Source: Solea solea
Lineage: Eukaryota; Chordata; Actinopteri; Pleuronectiformes; Soleidae
Direction of reading: 5' to 3'
NCBI RefSeq assembly: GCF_958295425.1
Contig: NC_081142.1
Span: 7,954,917-8,018,916, forward strand
Length of the DNA stretch: 64,000 nt
Numbering within the stretch: position 1 is the stretch's first letter; every line of letters begins with the position of its first letter. Both the position numbers and the translations under genes were made by a program. The notes beneath the pieces are model-generated. The model did no database searches. It was not told the DNA's origin and saw only the letters and a program-made list of their open reading frames with translations. Shown here piece after piece: positions 23,901 to 54,202 of this stretch.

Positions 23901-25064
23901 AGGAGATAAATGCATCAGCAAAATATGCCTTTAACTTAGCTTAGTTATTGAATGTTAAAGTGAAAACCGTAATGGACCAATGTCTTCATCAGTAGTATAT
24001 AAAGTTGTTATTCGTAACCACCACAATGAAGGCCTGAAGTATTAAAAGGTCCAATGTGTAACATGTGTGAGCCTTTATTGACAGAAATAGAATATAGTAC
24101 CAATGAGTGTTTGTTTGTACAGCAGCACAAATGGACTAACTGGTCAGAGTTAACAAAGACGAACCAAGGCCACTGTAGTTTCCGGTCAAGCACAGGAAGG
24201 GAGGAGTGAGCAGAGGAGTTTGTTACAATCTCAGTCTCACTTATAGATGTCACTAATATTTACACAACTTTACAAAAGATGCACCTGATAAGTGAATGTT
24301 AATGACCTCTACCTCTCAATCTGTAAGTGACACTGTCAGGACTTAATTACCATATCTGTAGCTTGATCTTCTTCCCATCTAGTTCTATTGTTCTGATTTT
24401 GAAGTCAATACCTGGAAAACAAGCAAACAAACAAAATCACGTTATTTATCAACTTAAGAAGAACTAACTCTTAGAGTAACGCAGGGTCAAATTTCAGCAT
24501 CACGTTGGTAGTGACAGTAACGAATGTGACCTCATTAGAACAGATAGTTGGTGATAGGAGTGAGCAAAGTACAGACAGCTGGTCATATGAAGGAATGACA
24601 CTGCCCACTGACGCTAGCTCACTGACAGCCCTGGTAGCCAGTTAGCTCAACTTGGCATAGTCAAGCCGTATCCGATATTCCATTAAAACCACGGGCTGGG
24701 TTGCTGCTTCAGTTGAAAATGTATTCAGATGCTATTTTGTAGCATCACGGTTGGTTATAATATCACTGACTGTTGAGGGAAAAGCCCATATTTCACGCCG
24801 GCTTGGCTGCTTCCTGAATAGCCATTAGCACAACATGATCGCTAGCCAGAGGAGCTAGCAACAAATTAGCACGACAGGATGGGCTGCTCCTTGTGCCCCT
24901 TTTCGCCCAAGACACTCCTATAAAACATACTTTTACCCACCTATAGTAGAGATAAACGTTGAGTTGAAGGCATCCTCTGAAAATCTGAAGAGCACGCAGG
25001 TCTTTCCGACGCCCGAATCGCCGATTAAAAGTAGTTTGAACAAGTAATCGTAAGTCTTCGCCAT
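20969..25064 (-). CDS. rab8a: Ras-related protein Rab-8A, 8 exons
   Basis: Exons are 25064-24941, 24411-24351, 23065-23005, 22628-22551, 22243-22154, 22040-21975, 21223-21173 and 21058-20969 (124, 61, 61, 78, 90, 66, 51 and 90 nt), giving 206 aa. All introns are GT-AG. GTPase motifs are intact: GDSGVGKT (15-22, P-loop), switch I ending in TIGIDF, WDTAGQE (62-68) with Gln67, NKCD and ETSAKA. Thr72 in switch II, the LRRK2 site in mammals, is kept. The C-terminus CTLL is a CaaX geranylgeranylation signal, as in RAB8A (CVLL). Few residues differ from human RAB8A (207 aa) before the hypervariable tail, which is what separates RAB8A from RAB8B, RAB10 and RAB13. It directs Golgi-to-plasma-membrane and ciliary traffic. 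Its 5' end faces rps27 head-to-head. Confidence 0.98.
21344..21759. mobile_element. PIF/Harbinger-type MITE in a rab8a intron
   Basis: Perfect 16-bp terminal inverted repeats, GGGCCGGGTCATACTT at 21344-21359 and its exact complement at 21744-21759, are flanked on both sides by TTA (21341-21343 and 21760-21762). A 3-bp TWA duplication is the hallmark of PIF/Harbinger transposition. The element is 416 bp with no transposase, so it is non-autonomous. It sits in rab8a intron 6, between the exons ending ...INVEN and starting AFLTLAR. Intact ends suggest a fairly recent insertion. Confidence 0.92.
23335..23385. repeat. GATA repeat plus retroelement 3'-tail remnant
   Basis: GATAGATAGATAGATACTTTATTCATCTCACAG-like DNA resembles, in reverse, the common fish non-LTR/SINE 3' tail (GGGATTAATAAAGTATCTATC). 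It lies in rab8a intron 2. Confidence 0.6.
24045..24290 (+). repeat. fish interspersed repeat 'GGTCCAATGTGTAACA...GATGTCACTAA' (copy 1)
   Basis: It starts AAAGGTCCAATGTGTAACAT, contains TTGACAGAAATAGAATATA, GGCCACTGTAGTTTCCGG and GGAGGAGTGAGCAGAGGAGTT, and ends ATAGATGTCACTAATATTTACAC. A second copy with the same two ends is at 50830-51028. It lies in rab8a intron 2. I recognise it as a common teleost repeat but cannot assign a class. Confidence 0.7.
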
Positions 25065-26074
25065 GTTATTAGCTAGCTTACTACTGCGGATATCCCGCCC
25101 GGTGTGGAGACAGAAACGTCAGTGCGGTGAGCAGCCGTGTGGTCAAATCAACTGCCACTCTTCTCTGTCGTCGTGGCTCCGGAAGTCTGCTCCCCCAGTG
25201 GGTGTGTTCGTTTTTATGTATCATGTCACCCGGACTAATGTACACTGGTTATTTAATGTCTACGGGATGACCACGGTCCTCACACGAATATATTGTTGAG
25301 TAATCGATCAAAATTAGACAAATTATATCACAGCGACACGTAGTAGTGCAGTAATGATGCTGTGACTCTTAACACCAGGCCTGGCGGAAGGTAGTTTCAC
25401 TTTTAACTGTTGTTCACTGAGACTTTCAGTCACGCACACATACGCATGCATCTATTGCATACCTGAAAAAAAGACCAATGCAGAGTGTCGTATTATGAAT
25501 ATATTAAAGTTTAAACGTCTATTTTTTAAATATATTATGTCAAGACCTATGACCAGATTAACTTCCTGGGGGCGCCTAATTTGCACATACTATTGCATTA
25601 GAAGTACTCTAAATGTAATATAATATAATGTAGTGTAGTGTAGTGTAATAATATAATATAATATAATATAAATATAGGCAATCTATAGATCTATTGTAGG
25701 ATGAAAGGAAATGTTCTTCGTTGTTATATGTATTTTTTAACCACTTTTATTTTCTATAATGTCTTTTTCCAACAATTTCCATTTCTACATAAACTGTTTG
25801 CTGCTGTTTATGTCAAATATAAGTAAACGTTTGGAAAACCTGTTGCTGTCTCGAATAAATGAATTATTTAGTAATTATTTAGTTTTCTTCGTGACGTTCT
25901 AAGATGTGCCCCTCCCCTAACAACAGAGACACCGCCCTCTCACGCAGTCTCTTTCGCTGGTTCTTAACGTTTGTCATCAATTCAACAACAATCAGTGTTT
26001 TTGTGGTTTGGACAGACTGCACCTGTTTGCGTTGTATTTGTCTCGTACTAAAATCCTGATCTGATTTTAAAACA
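25065..26074. promoter_or_regulatory. shared upstream interval of rab8a and rps27 (head-to-head)
   Basis: The two start codons face away from each other 1.0 kb apart. The rab8a side (25070-25220) is CpG-rich. The rps27 side holds a pyrimidine stretch, CTCTTTC at 25949-25955, that could be a 5' terminal oligopyrimidine start typical of ribosomal protein mRNAs. An AT-rich tandem tract at about 25610-25675 lies between. Promoter function is inferred. Confidence 0.5.
25610..25675. repeat. TAATA/TAGTG tandem low-complexity tract
   Basis: Tandem TAATA-type units (ATAATATAATATAATA) flank four to five TAGTG units. This is simple sequence between the rab8a and rps27 promoters. Confidence 0.85.
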
Positions 26075-27234
26075 ATGTCTGTAAGTAAATATTTCTTCTT
26101 TTTTGTTATTCAGAAGATTATGCCTGACTGTAAGATTATATGAATGTCTTACTGTCAATGAATCATTTGTTTATGCAAATCATGTCTGGCTGAAAGAAAG
26201 TTGTCACAGTGGAACCTTATTGATAAAGTGTAATTAATGAGTCACTACATGCGATGTAGTCTTTACTGGTTATGCATGTTATGTGCCCTGAAAATGTACA
26301 GGTACAGTATATGTGTGTGTCCGAGATGGTGCCAGGACTTGCCTGGACATGTCTGTGCACATGTAATTCATTCTTCTGACTGTAGGAGGTGTAATAACAG
26401 AGTTAATACAAATATCATTCAGTTGTAGGTTTAGGTTAAGAAAAATCATCGTTATCGTCAAATCATGTGCTGAAAAAGTTGTATGTTTTATAAGGCCTCA
26501 AAATAAAGTAAAATAACCTGCATAGAACTTTTCTATATCACTCTACATTTGGCCTCATTTTATTGTATGTTTTGGCGTGTATGCTTGATTATATCTGCTC
26601 GTTTGCACATACAGTATGTAACTACTTGCCAAATGTAATTTTTACATTATGTATATGCAAGCATTTTGTAGTTGTGTTTAATGGTTCAATGCTAATATTA
26701 ATGTTGCTTGCTTTATTTTTAATCACAGCTGGCAAAGGATCTGATGCACCCCAGCTTCACTGAGGAGAGGAGAAGACACAAGAAGAAGAGGCTGGTTCAG
26801 AGTCCTAACTCCTACTTCTTGGATGTTAAATGCATAGGTAACTCCATATGTTATTTTCATCATACTTTTTGTCATTTAAAGTGGGCTAATCTCATTTCTG
26901 TATTGACTATTTAACAGGCTGCTACAGGATTACCACCATCTTCAGCCATGCCCAGACAGTGGTACCTTGTTCAGGCTGCTCTTTAATCCTCTGCCAACCA
27001 CAAGGAGGGAAATGCAAAATAACAGCCGGTGAGAAGTGTCACAAACTGCTTATTTTAACACTGCTGTTTCGTTTCTTTTTTGAGTCTCTACTGCAACTCC
27101 CTACTGTTTATGCTGAGATACTAACATGTTGTTCTCTTTTTCCTTCTCCCGCTCTAGGCTGTGCCTTCAGAAGGAAACATCACTTAAACACATCACTGCG
27201 CAAACAAGCACCTGAATTGAATAACAGGCAGTAA
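26075..27234 (+). CDS. ribosomal protein eS27 (RPS27-family) paralogue with extended C-terminus, 4 exons
   Basis: Exons are 26075-26080, 26729-26837, 26918-27028 and 27158-27234 (6, 109, 111 and 77 nt), giving 100 aa. The intron positions are those of vertebrate RPS27, including the two-codon first exon (ATG TCT, then GTAAGT). Introns are present, so this is not a processed pseudogene. The core shows [14 protein letters not shown] and the zinc finger with Cys37, Cys40, Cys56 and Cys59. eS27 is a small-subunit protein and is nearly invariant in vertebrates, but here about 20 of 84 core residues differ from human RPS27, including Pro55 and an extra Cys71. The normal stop after RRKQH is replaced by Leu85 (TTA), and translation runs on 16 more residues to TAA. 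It could be a working specialised eS27 or a gene starting to decay. The exact symbol is uncertain (rps27-like). Confidence 0.9.
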
Positions 27235-27267
27235 ATTACCAAATGAGGCTTAGCCTCACACTCTGTA

Positions 27268-27273
27268 ATTAAA
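27268..27273 (+). promoter_or_regulatory. candidate poly(A) signal of the rps27-family gene
   Basis: ATTAAA lies 34 nt after the extended stop codon, a spacing typical of short ribosomal-protein 3' UTRs. AATAAA hexamers near 27675 are the alternative. Confidence 0.4.
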
Positions 27274-28783
27274 TGTATGGCTGTTTACACCATCCAAAGC
27301 AGATAAATCACCTTAATGTGTAATCTGATTGTGTGGAAAATGAACTCCCCCTGTGGGGTTGAATGGGGAAGAGGGGGAATGAGCTGTGTCAGGAAATTTT
27401 AGACACTCCCATATGCTTGGATTAAATTGTATAGATAATAGAATAACAATGATGAGGCACATGATGCAATTTAAAGCTGATGATTTAAGTGAAATGTGTT
27501 TTGTAATCAATGAAATGCAAAGAAAAAAAAAGGGGCTCAAAGGAGTCGTGATTTCTGTAAAACATTTATTAGACTGACATAGAGGGGGTGATGAATGAAA
27601 TATTTCAAAACAGCCTTGATCAAATGTGATGCACGATTCATGGCCCTGGCACAAAATGAAACCAAGATGGCCATCGAAATAAAACAAAAATAAAAAAAAG
27701 GTATTCAAAATGTGTTGCCTATCTTATGTGAGTTCTTTGGTCTTAAGACTTCCCCTGGCAAAAAAAATAAGTGGCGCAATTGAAACAACATCCCCCAAAA
27801 AAGTCAAAAATAAAACTTCTCACATACCTAACATTATTCTACTATATACAATAAGTATCCATGGTTGGCAAAACTTAACCAAGCTGCCAGTGGTTTGGGG
27901 TTTAGCTCGCTCATATAAGTACAACAGTTTGTAAATCTAGTAAATATTGGCCACATTATGAAATCTGTGGCAGTGGAGAGGAGGTTAGCTTCAGGAAAGG
28001 TGTTCATGTCATGAATGTAATGTATATAGATAATGTCAATACAGATTCCCACACTATAAGGAGTGCCAATGAAAATGAATGCACTATCGATATTCTGTGT
28101 CTTCAACATGTCGGCCACAGGAGAGATTGGTTTTAATTTAAATGTAGAGACACCAAATGTGACTGAGCAGCATGTGCCAACATGACTTTTTTATTTATGA
28201 ATGAAAACCTTTCCCCAAGCCACATGTCCATTTGACCATCTTGCTGCTTTAAACACAGATTTATGTGAGCACGACTGAGACAGACGCGTTAATAAGCCTC
28301 TTCAGTTAGTTGTTAAAGCATGTTCAGAATCACCACTAGGTGGCACTTGAGAGCTGCACTAATGTTGAGTGAGAGAAACCCAATACCATCTGTAGCCCAT
28401 GTATTAGTATAATCAGACAGCGGTGTAATGTATGTATGTATGTGCACATAAAATGTAAAATTGAGCCAAGTGGTTGAGTGACCAAATCTGACGTTTCTTT
28501 GGGCGGTATTAAATGCCAGTTCTTTCTGAAGGAGTGGTCAAAAAAAAGAAAAAAATTCAGGTGAGAATTTCTGTTATCACAGCTGGAGATTTAAAGAAAA
28601 TATCATTTCAAAATTACTTCTCATATTGAAGAAAAAAAAAAACTTCAAGGGACAAGCATTAAGTTAAAAACCCTGTTACGTGAGGGTATAAAGATTTTAC
28701 AGCTCGAAATGTGGAATGGAGTCGAACGGGTAATGGAATGTTACAATGACGATGTCATCCTCTCCAGTTTCCTCTCTGCACAT
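27274..28783. other. convergent 3' region of rps27 (plus) and tpm4 (minus)
   Basis: The two genes converge here. The tpm4 3' UTR probably spans from 28783 to about 28170. The rest has no recognised exon. A 131-codon minus-strand open frame at 27313-27708 is Phe/Ser/Leu-rich, lacks domains and is rejected as coding. Confidence 0.55.
28190..28195 (-). promoter_or_regulatory. candidate poly(A) signal of tpm4
   Basis: The minus strand reads AATAAA about 590 nt past the exon 9d stop codon. It is assigned from the hexamer only. Confidence 0.4.
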
Positions 28784-48995
<20,212 letters not shown>

Positions 48996-49300
48996 GGTGG
49001 CTGCAGGCTTGTATTTCCTTCTCTGAGATGATTAAGCACAGCTTTAAAAGCCCAAGTCCTGTTGCTGACTTGTCTTCTGATGTTGAGGAGCAGGAGAGCT
49101 GGAGTCCAGCAAAGCTGTGGAAACAGCAGAGAGGTAGTAGGGATGGACAGAGAGGGAAGGAGAGACAGAAAGAAAGAGATAGAAAGAGCTGTGAACACAC
49201 AGTTGAGCCCAATATGGTTAGTTATTTAAAGTGAAACAGAACCTGCCTCCTCTCTCTGATCACGTCCTCCTCCCATACTCTTACTCTCCTCCTTCTATTC
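48996..49300 (-). promoter_or_regulatory. tpm4 exon 1a 5' UTR and promoter region
   Basis: It lies directly upstream of the long-isoform ATG. A near-CArG box CCATATTGGG (49217-49208; one mismatch to CC(A/T)6GG) would fit SRF control of muscle genes. The transcription start is not determined. Confidence 0.35.
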
Positions 49301-49494
49301 ATCCTTTCTCTCACTCCTCTCCTTCTCCATCCATTACTTTTTTTTTTATCTCTCCTCTCACCACTCTGCATCCACTCCATACTGATTCCCCGACTCTCTC
49401 AAACACACACTTTACCCTATCAAACCAAGGGCTTTGTGGAGAACAGTCCACATATCCACTCACTCACTGTTCTCCTTATTTGGGCTGCTGAGGA

Positions 49495-49635
49495 GAGAGA
49501 GAGAGAGAACGGAGTGCAGGTCCAGTTTCCACATTTAACCTCTCACTAGTGCGGAGCATCTCACACCTGAGAGAGAGAGAGAGAGAGACACAGAGAGACA
49601 GAGAGAGAGAGTGAGAGAGAGAGAGAGAGAGAGAT
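49495..49635. repeat. (GA)n microsatellites
   Basis: GA runs at 49494-49508 and 49569-49634, with CAGAGAGACAG interruptions. They lie about 500 bp upstream of tpm4 exon 1a. Confidence 0.95.
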
Positions 49636-49753
49636 GCAAAGTGGAGGAAGGGAGAGGAAGAATGAGTTGCATTAGGGCTGAAGGTGTTTCCAGTCTTGTT
49701 TTGGAGACTTGATTGATTATTTTACAGTGAAAACCAAACCTCAATGTGGTTTA

Positions 49754-50145
49754 GGATAAGATAAGATAGTCCTTTATTAGTCCCGCTGTGGGGAAATGTA
49801 CATTGTCACAGCAGCAAAGAGAGTAAAGATAATCAATTATAAACATGCATTTCCACATGAAAGTACAATATAGAAAGATATTAACAAAGTTAAAATAAAA
49901 TGTACAATATAGACAGTTACCAAAATATATACAGTGTGGGCTTGATATTTACAGTATAAACAAGGATAGAACATGAGATATTGTATATGTACATTGATTG
50001 CATTTAGGTAAAGTATATAGATGCTTGTTGTACAGTCTAACAGCTGCAGGGAAGAATGACCTGCGATAACGCTCCTCCAGACTTTTAGCATGTGTCAGTC
50101 TGTCACTGAAGGAGCTGCCCGGTGTTATGATGGTGTCCTGGTGTT
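49754..50145 (-). mobile_element. 5'-truncated non-LTR retrotransposon relic
   Basis: The minus strand encodes a fragment reading SFSDRLTHAKSLEERYRRS then FFPAAVRLYN, the typical end of a fish LINE ORF2 protein. A 3' UTR follows, with the terminal block GGACTAATAAAGGACTATCT and TTATC repeats. Only the C-terminal tail and 3' end survive, so it is inactive. Confidence 0.75.
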
Positions 50146-50829
50146 TGGTGTTTAAAGAAAACAAAACAATAGCTACAAATTCTAGCTCTTGTAGAAAACA
50201 AAACACAAGCAATAATAATTAAAGGAAATTATGTTTTTCTCAGAGATTAGCTGGTGTAACCCAGCTTTACTTCTCTGATGTATGGGGTAGTCTGATGTCA
50301 TCGCTGAGCTGTAATACAGACAGTTGCAGGTTCAAGTGTGATTATAAGTTGCAACATAAAAAAAAAATATATCCCTCACATCAGGTTTGTGAGACGATAT
50401 AAGACACCTTGTGAAATTAGAGCTCAGAGTTCCGTGCACCTCTCTCCGTGCACCTCTCTCACCTCTTTGAGTTGGATTAAAAACCAGATAGTTCATGTAA
50501 ACAATGAAGGTCTGTGTCCAGAGCAGCAGACAGACAGACTGATGGATGGACAGACGGACAGACAGACGTGTTTGTGTGTAAACTCACAGAAACAGGTTTG
50601 CTCTCTCAGTTTAATTTTTCGATGTTATAAAAAACCTTTAGCTCGACCAAAACTGAAAAACATCTCAGTAGTAATCTTTAAATCATTTGAGGTCTCAAGC
50701 ACTGAATGAATGGAAATCAGTCATCAGTTTTATGTTGCCATATTTGATTTAATAAATAGTTTCTTTGTTTTATTTATACATGCCAACATGAAAAAATGTC
50801 ACAGTCAGCGGGAAATATTCTCTTTCTGG

Positions 50830-51028
50830 AGGTCCAGTGTGAAAGATTTAGGAGAATATATTGGCAGAAATTGAATATACTATTACCCCAGAACTATGTT
50901 TGCTTTAATAAGCCTTTTAAATGTACTTTAAGCAAGGGCCTTTGCTTTATGTCAGAGAGTGTTTTACATGCTCTGTAGCTTTCTGTTCTCACTGTTGGAT
51001 GTCACTAAGTCTTACACACTGGGCCTCT
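50830..51028 (+). repeat. fish interspersed repeat 'GGTCCAGTGTGAAAGA...GATGTCACTAAG' (copy 2)
   Basis: The start GGTCCAGTGTGAAAGATTTA with TTGGCAGAAATTGAATATA and the end TTGGATGTCACTAAGTCTTA match the two ends of the copy at 24045-24290; the middle is deleted or diverged. Confidence 0.65.
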
Positions 51029-51473
51029 AAAACCCAACCAATGCTGTATGCACTCATTTAGTAAGGCCAGCATTAAACACAGCATTTTGTCTTCCTCTGT
51101 ATTACTATTATTATACGGTTGAAAGCAATAATTTGACATTGTAACAGCTATAACTCCACCTGGTGTATAAAAAGATACCAAATAATAATATACTGTAATA
51201 AATAAAATACAGATGTAGCCTCAAAACTGCCCTGACTGAAGATAAAATGAATGCAACTGTTACATATCTTCTCCTGATCTCTTCAGTCTCTATCTCGCCT
51301 CCCTCTTCTCCTTCCACTCTTTCTCTCCCCCACCACTCCTCTGTCTCCCATTTTTCCTTTCACCCCAACCGGTCGAGGCACATCCTGCACGAGTCTGATT
51401 CTGTCAGAGAGTGTGTGCTAGTGTTTGCTCATTGTGTGAATTGTTTGGTTTTTCTTCTCTCTATAACATTTTA

Positions 51474-51545
51474 AGGTGTCTGCCTTACCATGTTAAGTGC
51501 CTTGAGATAATGGATGTTGTTATAAAATGTAATTGAATTGAATGT
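51474..51545 (+). repeat. retroelement 3'-tail remnant ending in TGAATTGAAT
   Basis: AAGTGCCTTGAGATAATGGA, then TTGTTATAAAATGTAATTGA, is the usual end of fish LINE/SINE copies (the 'GCGCTATATAAATAAAATTGA' type). Confidence 0.6.
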
Positions 51546-52596
51546 TTTCTTGGGTAAATAGTGTTAATACATTCTAAGTAGCTCGATAGTCAACTAAGCT
51601 CAGTGTAAGCATTGCTTGCTTTGGCACAAACCCTTTTTAAATTCAGTGAGACACAAAGCTGATCTTACAAACCAAACCATATCAAATGTTTAGTTTGAAC
51701 AATCTGTTCTTTGTTGGCATGGCAGCTGCCTTTCACCAGTCTCACTAAATATGTGTAAAGAACAACACAACATTATGTTGCTTATTGTGTCAAAGACATT
51801 TTAACACATCTACATGTTACACGTCCACAGGAACCATAGGTTCTGTCAGGAATGTGCAATATGTTTAATACAAATTGACGTCTTTAATGTATTCTTCTGG
51901 CATTAAGCACACTCAATAAAACCATACTGTTTGTCAGTCAATAACAGATGTGTTTTTAAAGTGTTGCATGCTTTGCTCTAAGAGATCTAAAGGCTGTGCT
52001 TCATACGGTCTTCACAAAGATCAATTTAATTCAGTGCTACAATTCAATTTGCCATTTAAAACTTCCAGAAAAGGAAGTCGGGTTGAACTAATGAATCCAG
52101 GAATGTTTCATATCAAGTTTTGTGAGAGTTAAAGGTGTTAAATGCAGTGTCAAAAAAAATGGAGTCACTGATGTGAGCAACAGCTGTGTGTGGAGAAACT
52201 GCAACACAACTGAACACAAATGTCCCTCCTTATGTGCAGCAGGAAAAAAACGCCTGGAAAAAGAAACAGTTTAAAGAGAGAACATTTAATAACTGGGCTT
52301 TTTAACCAGACAGGTTCATGTATAAATTCAACATAGTGAACTGATGCTTGGTGTTTGGGAGCCTTTCTAAATGAATGCAGCTTGAACAATAATGTACAGT
52401 AGCTAAGTGGCTTTGTAATGCTGTTGGACTGTTGTGTGCTGTTTTGACTCCAGCATTTTTTTCACAACAATAACTGGAACAACTGCTTCAAGATGACATA
52501 AGGCCATAATCATCTGCAATCAACCAGATTATCACTGTTTCACAGCTTAATGAAACAAAAATGTTCACAAACATCTCCATAATATTGCATTAAAGT

Positions 52597-52815
52597 TAAA
52601 GCTGCAGTGCCTAACTTTTGGTGATTTTTTTTTTTTAATGTTGACATTATTATTCCGCATGAACAAAAATGATTACTATCAAGCTTAGACTATCAGTAGC
52701 GGCAGGCAGGGGCAAACTACTGAATGATGTTGTTTTTTTTGAGCAGTAGAAATCACTTATGAAACTTTTCATGGACACTTCTTTGTGTTTTCAGCCATAC
52801 TCAAATCAGTCATTT
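52597..52815 (+). repeat. fish interspersed repeat 'CTGCAGTGCCTAACTTTTGG' (copy 1)
   Basis: It contains GCAGTGCCTAACTTTTGGTG, AGTAGCGGCAGGCAGGGGC, TTTTTTGAGCAGTAGAAATC and GACACTTCTTTGTG. Equivalent blocks are at 62645-62960 (GCAGCGTGTAACTTTTGTTG, CAGGGGCGGATGGGGGC, TTTTTTGAGCAGTAAACAA, GGCACTTCTTTGTT). Confidence 0.7.
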
Positions 52816-52849
52816 TGCTTTATGAGTGCAAATATCGCTGTTGCTTCTG

Positions 52850-53200
52850 TTTGTCCATCCATGAAGTCTCTGCCGCTTTATCCTCCACATGAGGGTTAGA
52901 GGATAGCTGGATCGCTGGAGCCAATCCTTGCTGGCGTAAGGCGAAAGGCAGGGAACGCCCTGGACAGATTAACAGTCCACAACAGGGCCAACACACAGAG
53001 ATGAACAACCATTCACTCACACCAGCACATCAACCTAATCTCCAATCCGCATGTTTTTGGACTGTGGGAGGAAGCTGTAATACCCAGAGAGAAGCCACGC
53101 AAACTCCAAACAGGACGGCAATCGATCAAACCAGGAGCCAAGCCAGTGACCTTCTTGCTGTGAGGCAAATATTACAGCCACTGCACTACTGTTTGAGTGA
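52850..53200 (+). repeat. common teleost repeat 'CATGTTTTTGGACTGTGGGAGGAAGC'
   Basis: It holds CCTCCACATGAGGGTTAGAG, CCCTGGACAGATTAACAGTC, GTTTTTGGACTGTGGGAGG, CCACGCAAACTCCA, GTGACCTTCTTGCTGTGAGG and ACAGCCACTGCACTAC. This ordered block set is very frequent in fish genomes. It is not coding here. Confidence 0.8.
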
Positions 53201-53819
53201 CTCCATTTGTCTTGACCTAAATTAAAGCACTTCCTGTCGGCAGCATGGGACTGTTGCAGAGAGAGAGAGTCATGTGATAAATTGATAGTTATTTGTATTT
53301 AAAAGTGAAACACTGCAGTTGTATGTGCCTCCATCCTAAATATGAACTGCAGGAGCAGTAGTTCTCTGCTGTGCACTGTGGAGCCTCAGCTGTAAATCTG
53401 CTGCATGTACGATCACTGCCATCTTCCCACAAGCCTCTCAGTGGCTAATTCAAGAGTGTAATTTAGTTTTTAATATCCTCCCGCGACGCTCCAAGTATGC
53501 TTTCTCTTAGTGCTGCGCGGCCACAGAAATGTTGTGGAGAGGCCCAGACTAAACATGAAGATATTTCGCAAATGCAAACGGTTTGCTGTGCACAGTGGAA
53601 AGGATGAGACATGCAGGGGCTCAGTTGGAGGACACTATGGACCGTCGTCCTTAATTTAACTTTACAGTGAGTCTTTATGGGTTTTGCACCACTGAAGCTT
53701 TGGTGCTTCTGGTACAGTGTGTGTGCGTGTGTGAGTATACGTGAACTGTTGTGGCCAAAGGGTGGAAACTCATGACTGTCATGAAACAACACCTGGACTG
53801 AGGTCACACACACACAGGT

Positions 53820-54080
53820 TCACACAGCTATCCTTTTAAGGACATGTGTTGACTTTCATATAGACAGCCTAAACCAAGCATTATCCCCAGTTTTAACCAT
53901 AACTGGTTCATGCCTAATCCAAACCTTACCACAATTCAAATCTTAGCCCTAAACTTTCTCAGAAATCAGGCTCTGCCTCACTAGGACCAGGTTTTGGTCT
54001 CTACGAGGACTACTGATTCTGACAATAAGGTCAGTGTTTATGCCAGAAAAAAAAGGTCCTGAAGAGGGAACAAATACAAG
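53820..54080 (+). repeat. dispersed repeat, 'GGACCAGGTTTTGGTC' family (copy E, most complete)
   Basis: The blocks in order are CCTTTTAAGGACATGTGTTG, TTAACCATAACTGGTTCATG, CACAATTCAAATCTTAGCCC, CTCACTAGGACCAGGTTTTG, GAGGACTACTGATTCTGAC, AAGGTCAGTGTTTATGCC and AGGTCCTGAAGAGGGAAC. A long AC tract follows at 54176-54202. Confidence 0.8.
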
Positions 54081-54175
54081 ACCAGACAGTGAGACTCAGT
54101 TCCAACATTTTCAAGCAGGAGCACATGTTTCCTGTATGACAACAAGCTTTTCTTCTTTGTGAGGTGACGTAACCC

Positions 54176-54202
54176 ACACACACACACACACACACACACA
54201 CC
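54176..54202. repeat. (AC)n microsatellite
   Basis: An uninterrupted AC run, with a shorter second run at 54236-54248. Confidence 0.95.

Noticed and set aside
20969..25064. alternative identity as rab8b, rab10 or rab13
   Set aside because: The GTPase core and the tail with CTLL follow RAB8A, and the neighbours tpm4 and hsh2d match the human RAB8A locus.
26081..26728. snoRNA gene in rps27 intron 1
   Set aside because: Ribosomal protein introns often host snoRNAs, so I looked for box C (RTGATGA) with a paired box D (CTGA), or an H/ACA layout. No convincing pair was found.
27313..27708. 131-codon minus-strand open frame between rps27 and tpm4
   Set aside because: Phe/Ser/Leu-rich, low-complexity translation with no family resemblance, lying in the expected 3' UTR zone of convergent genes.
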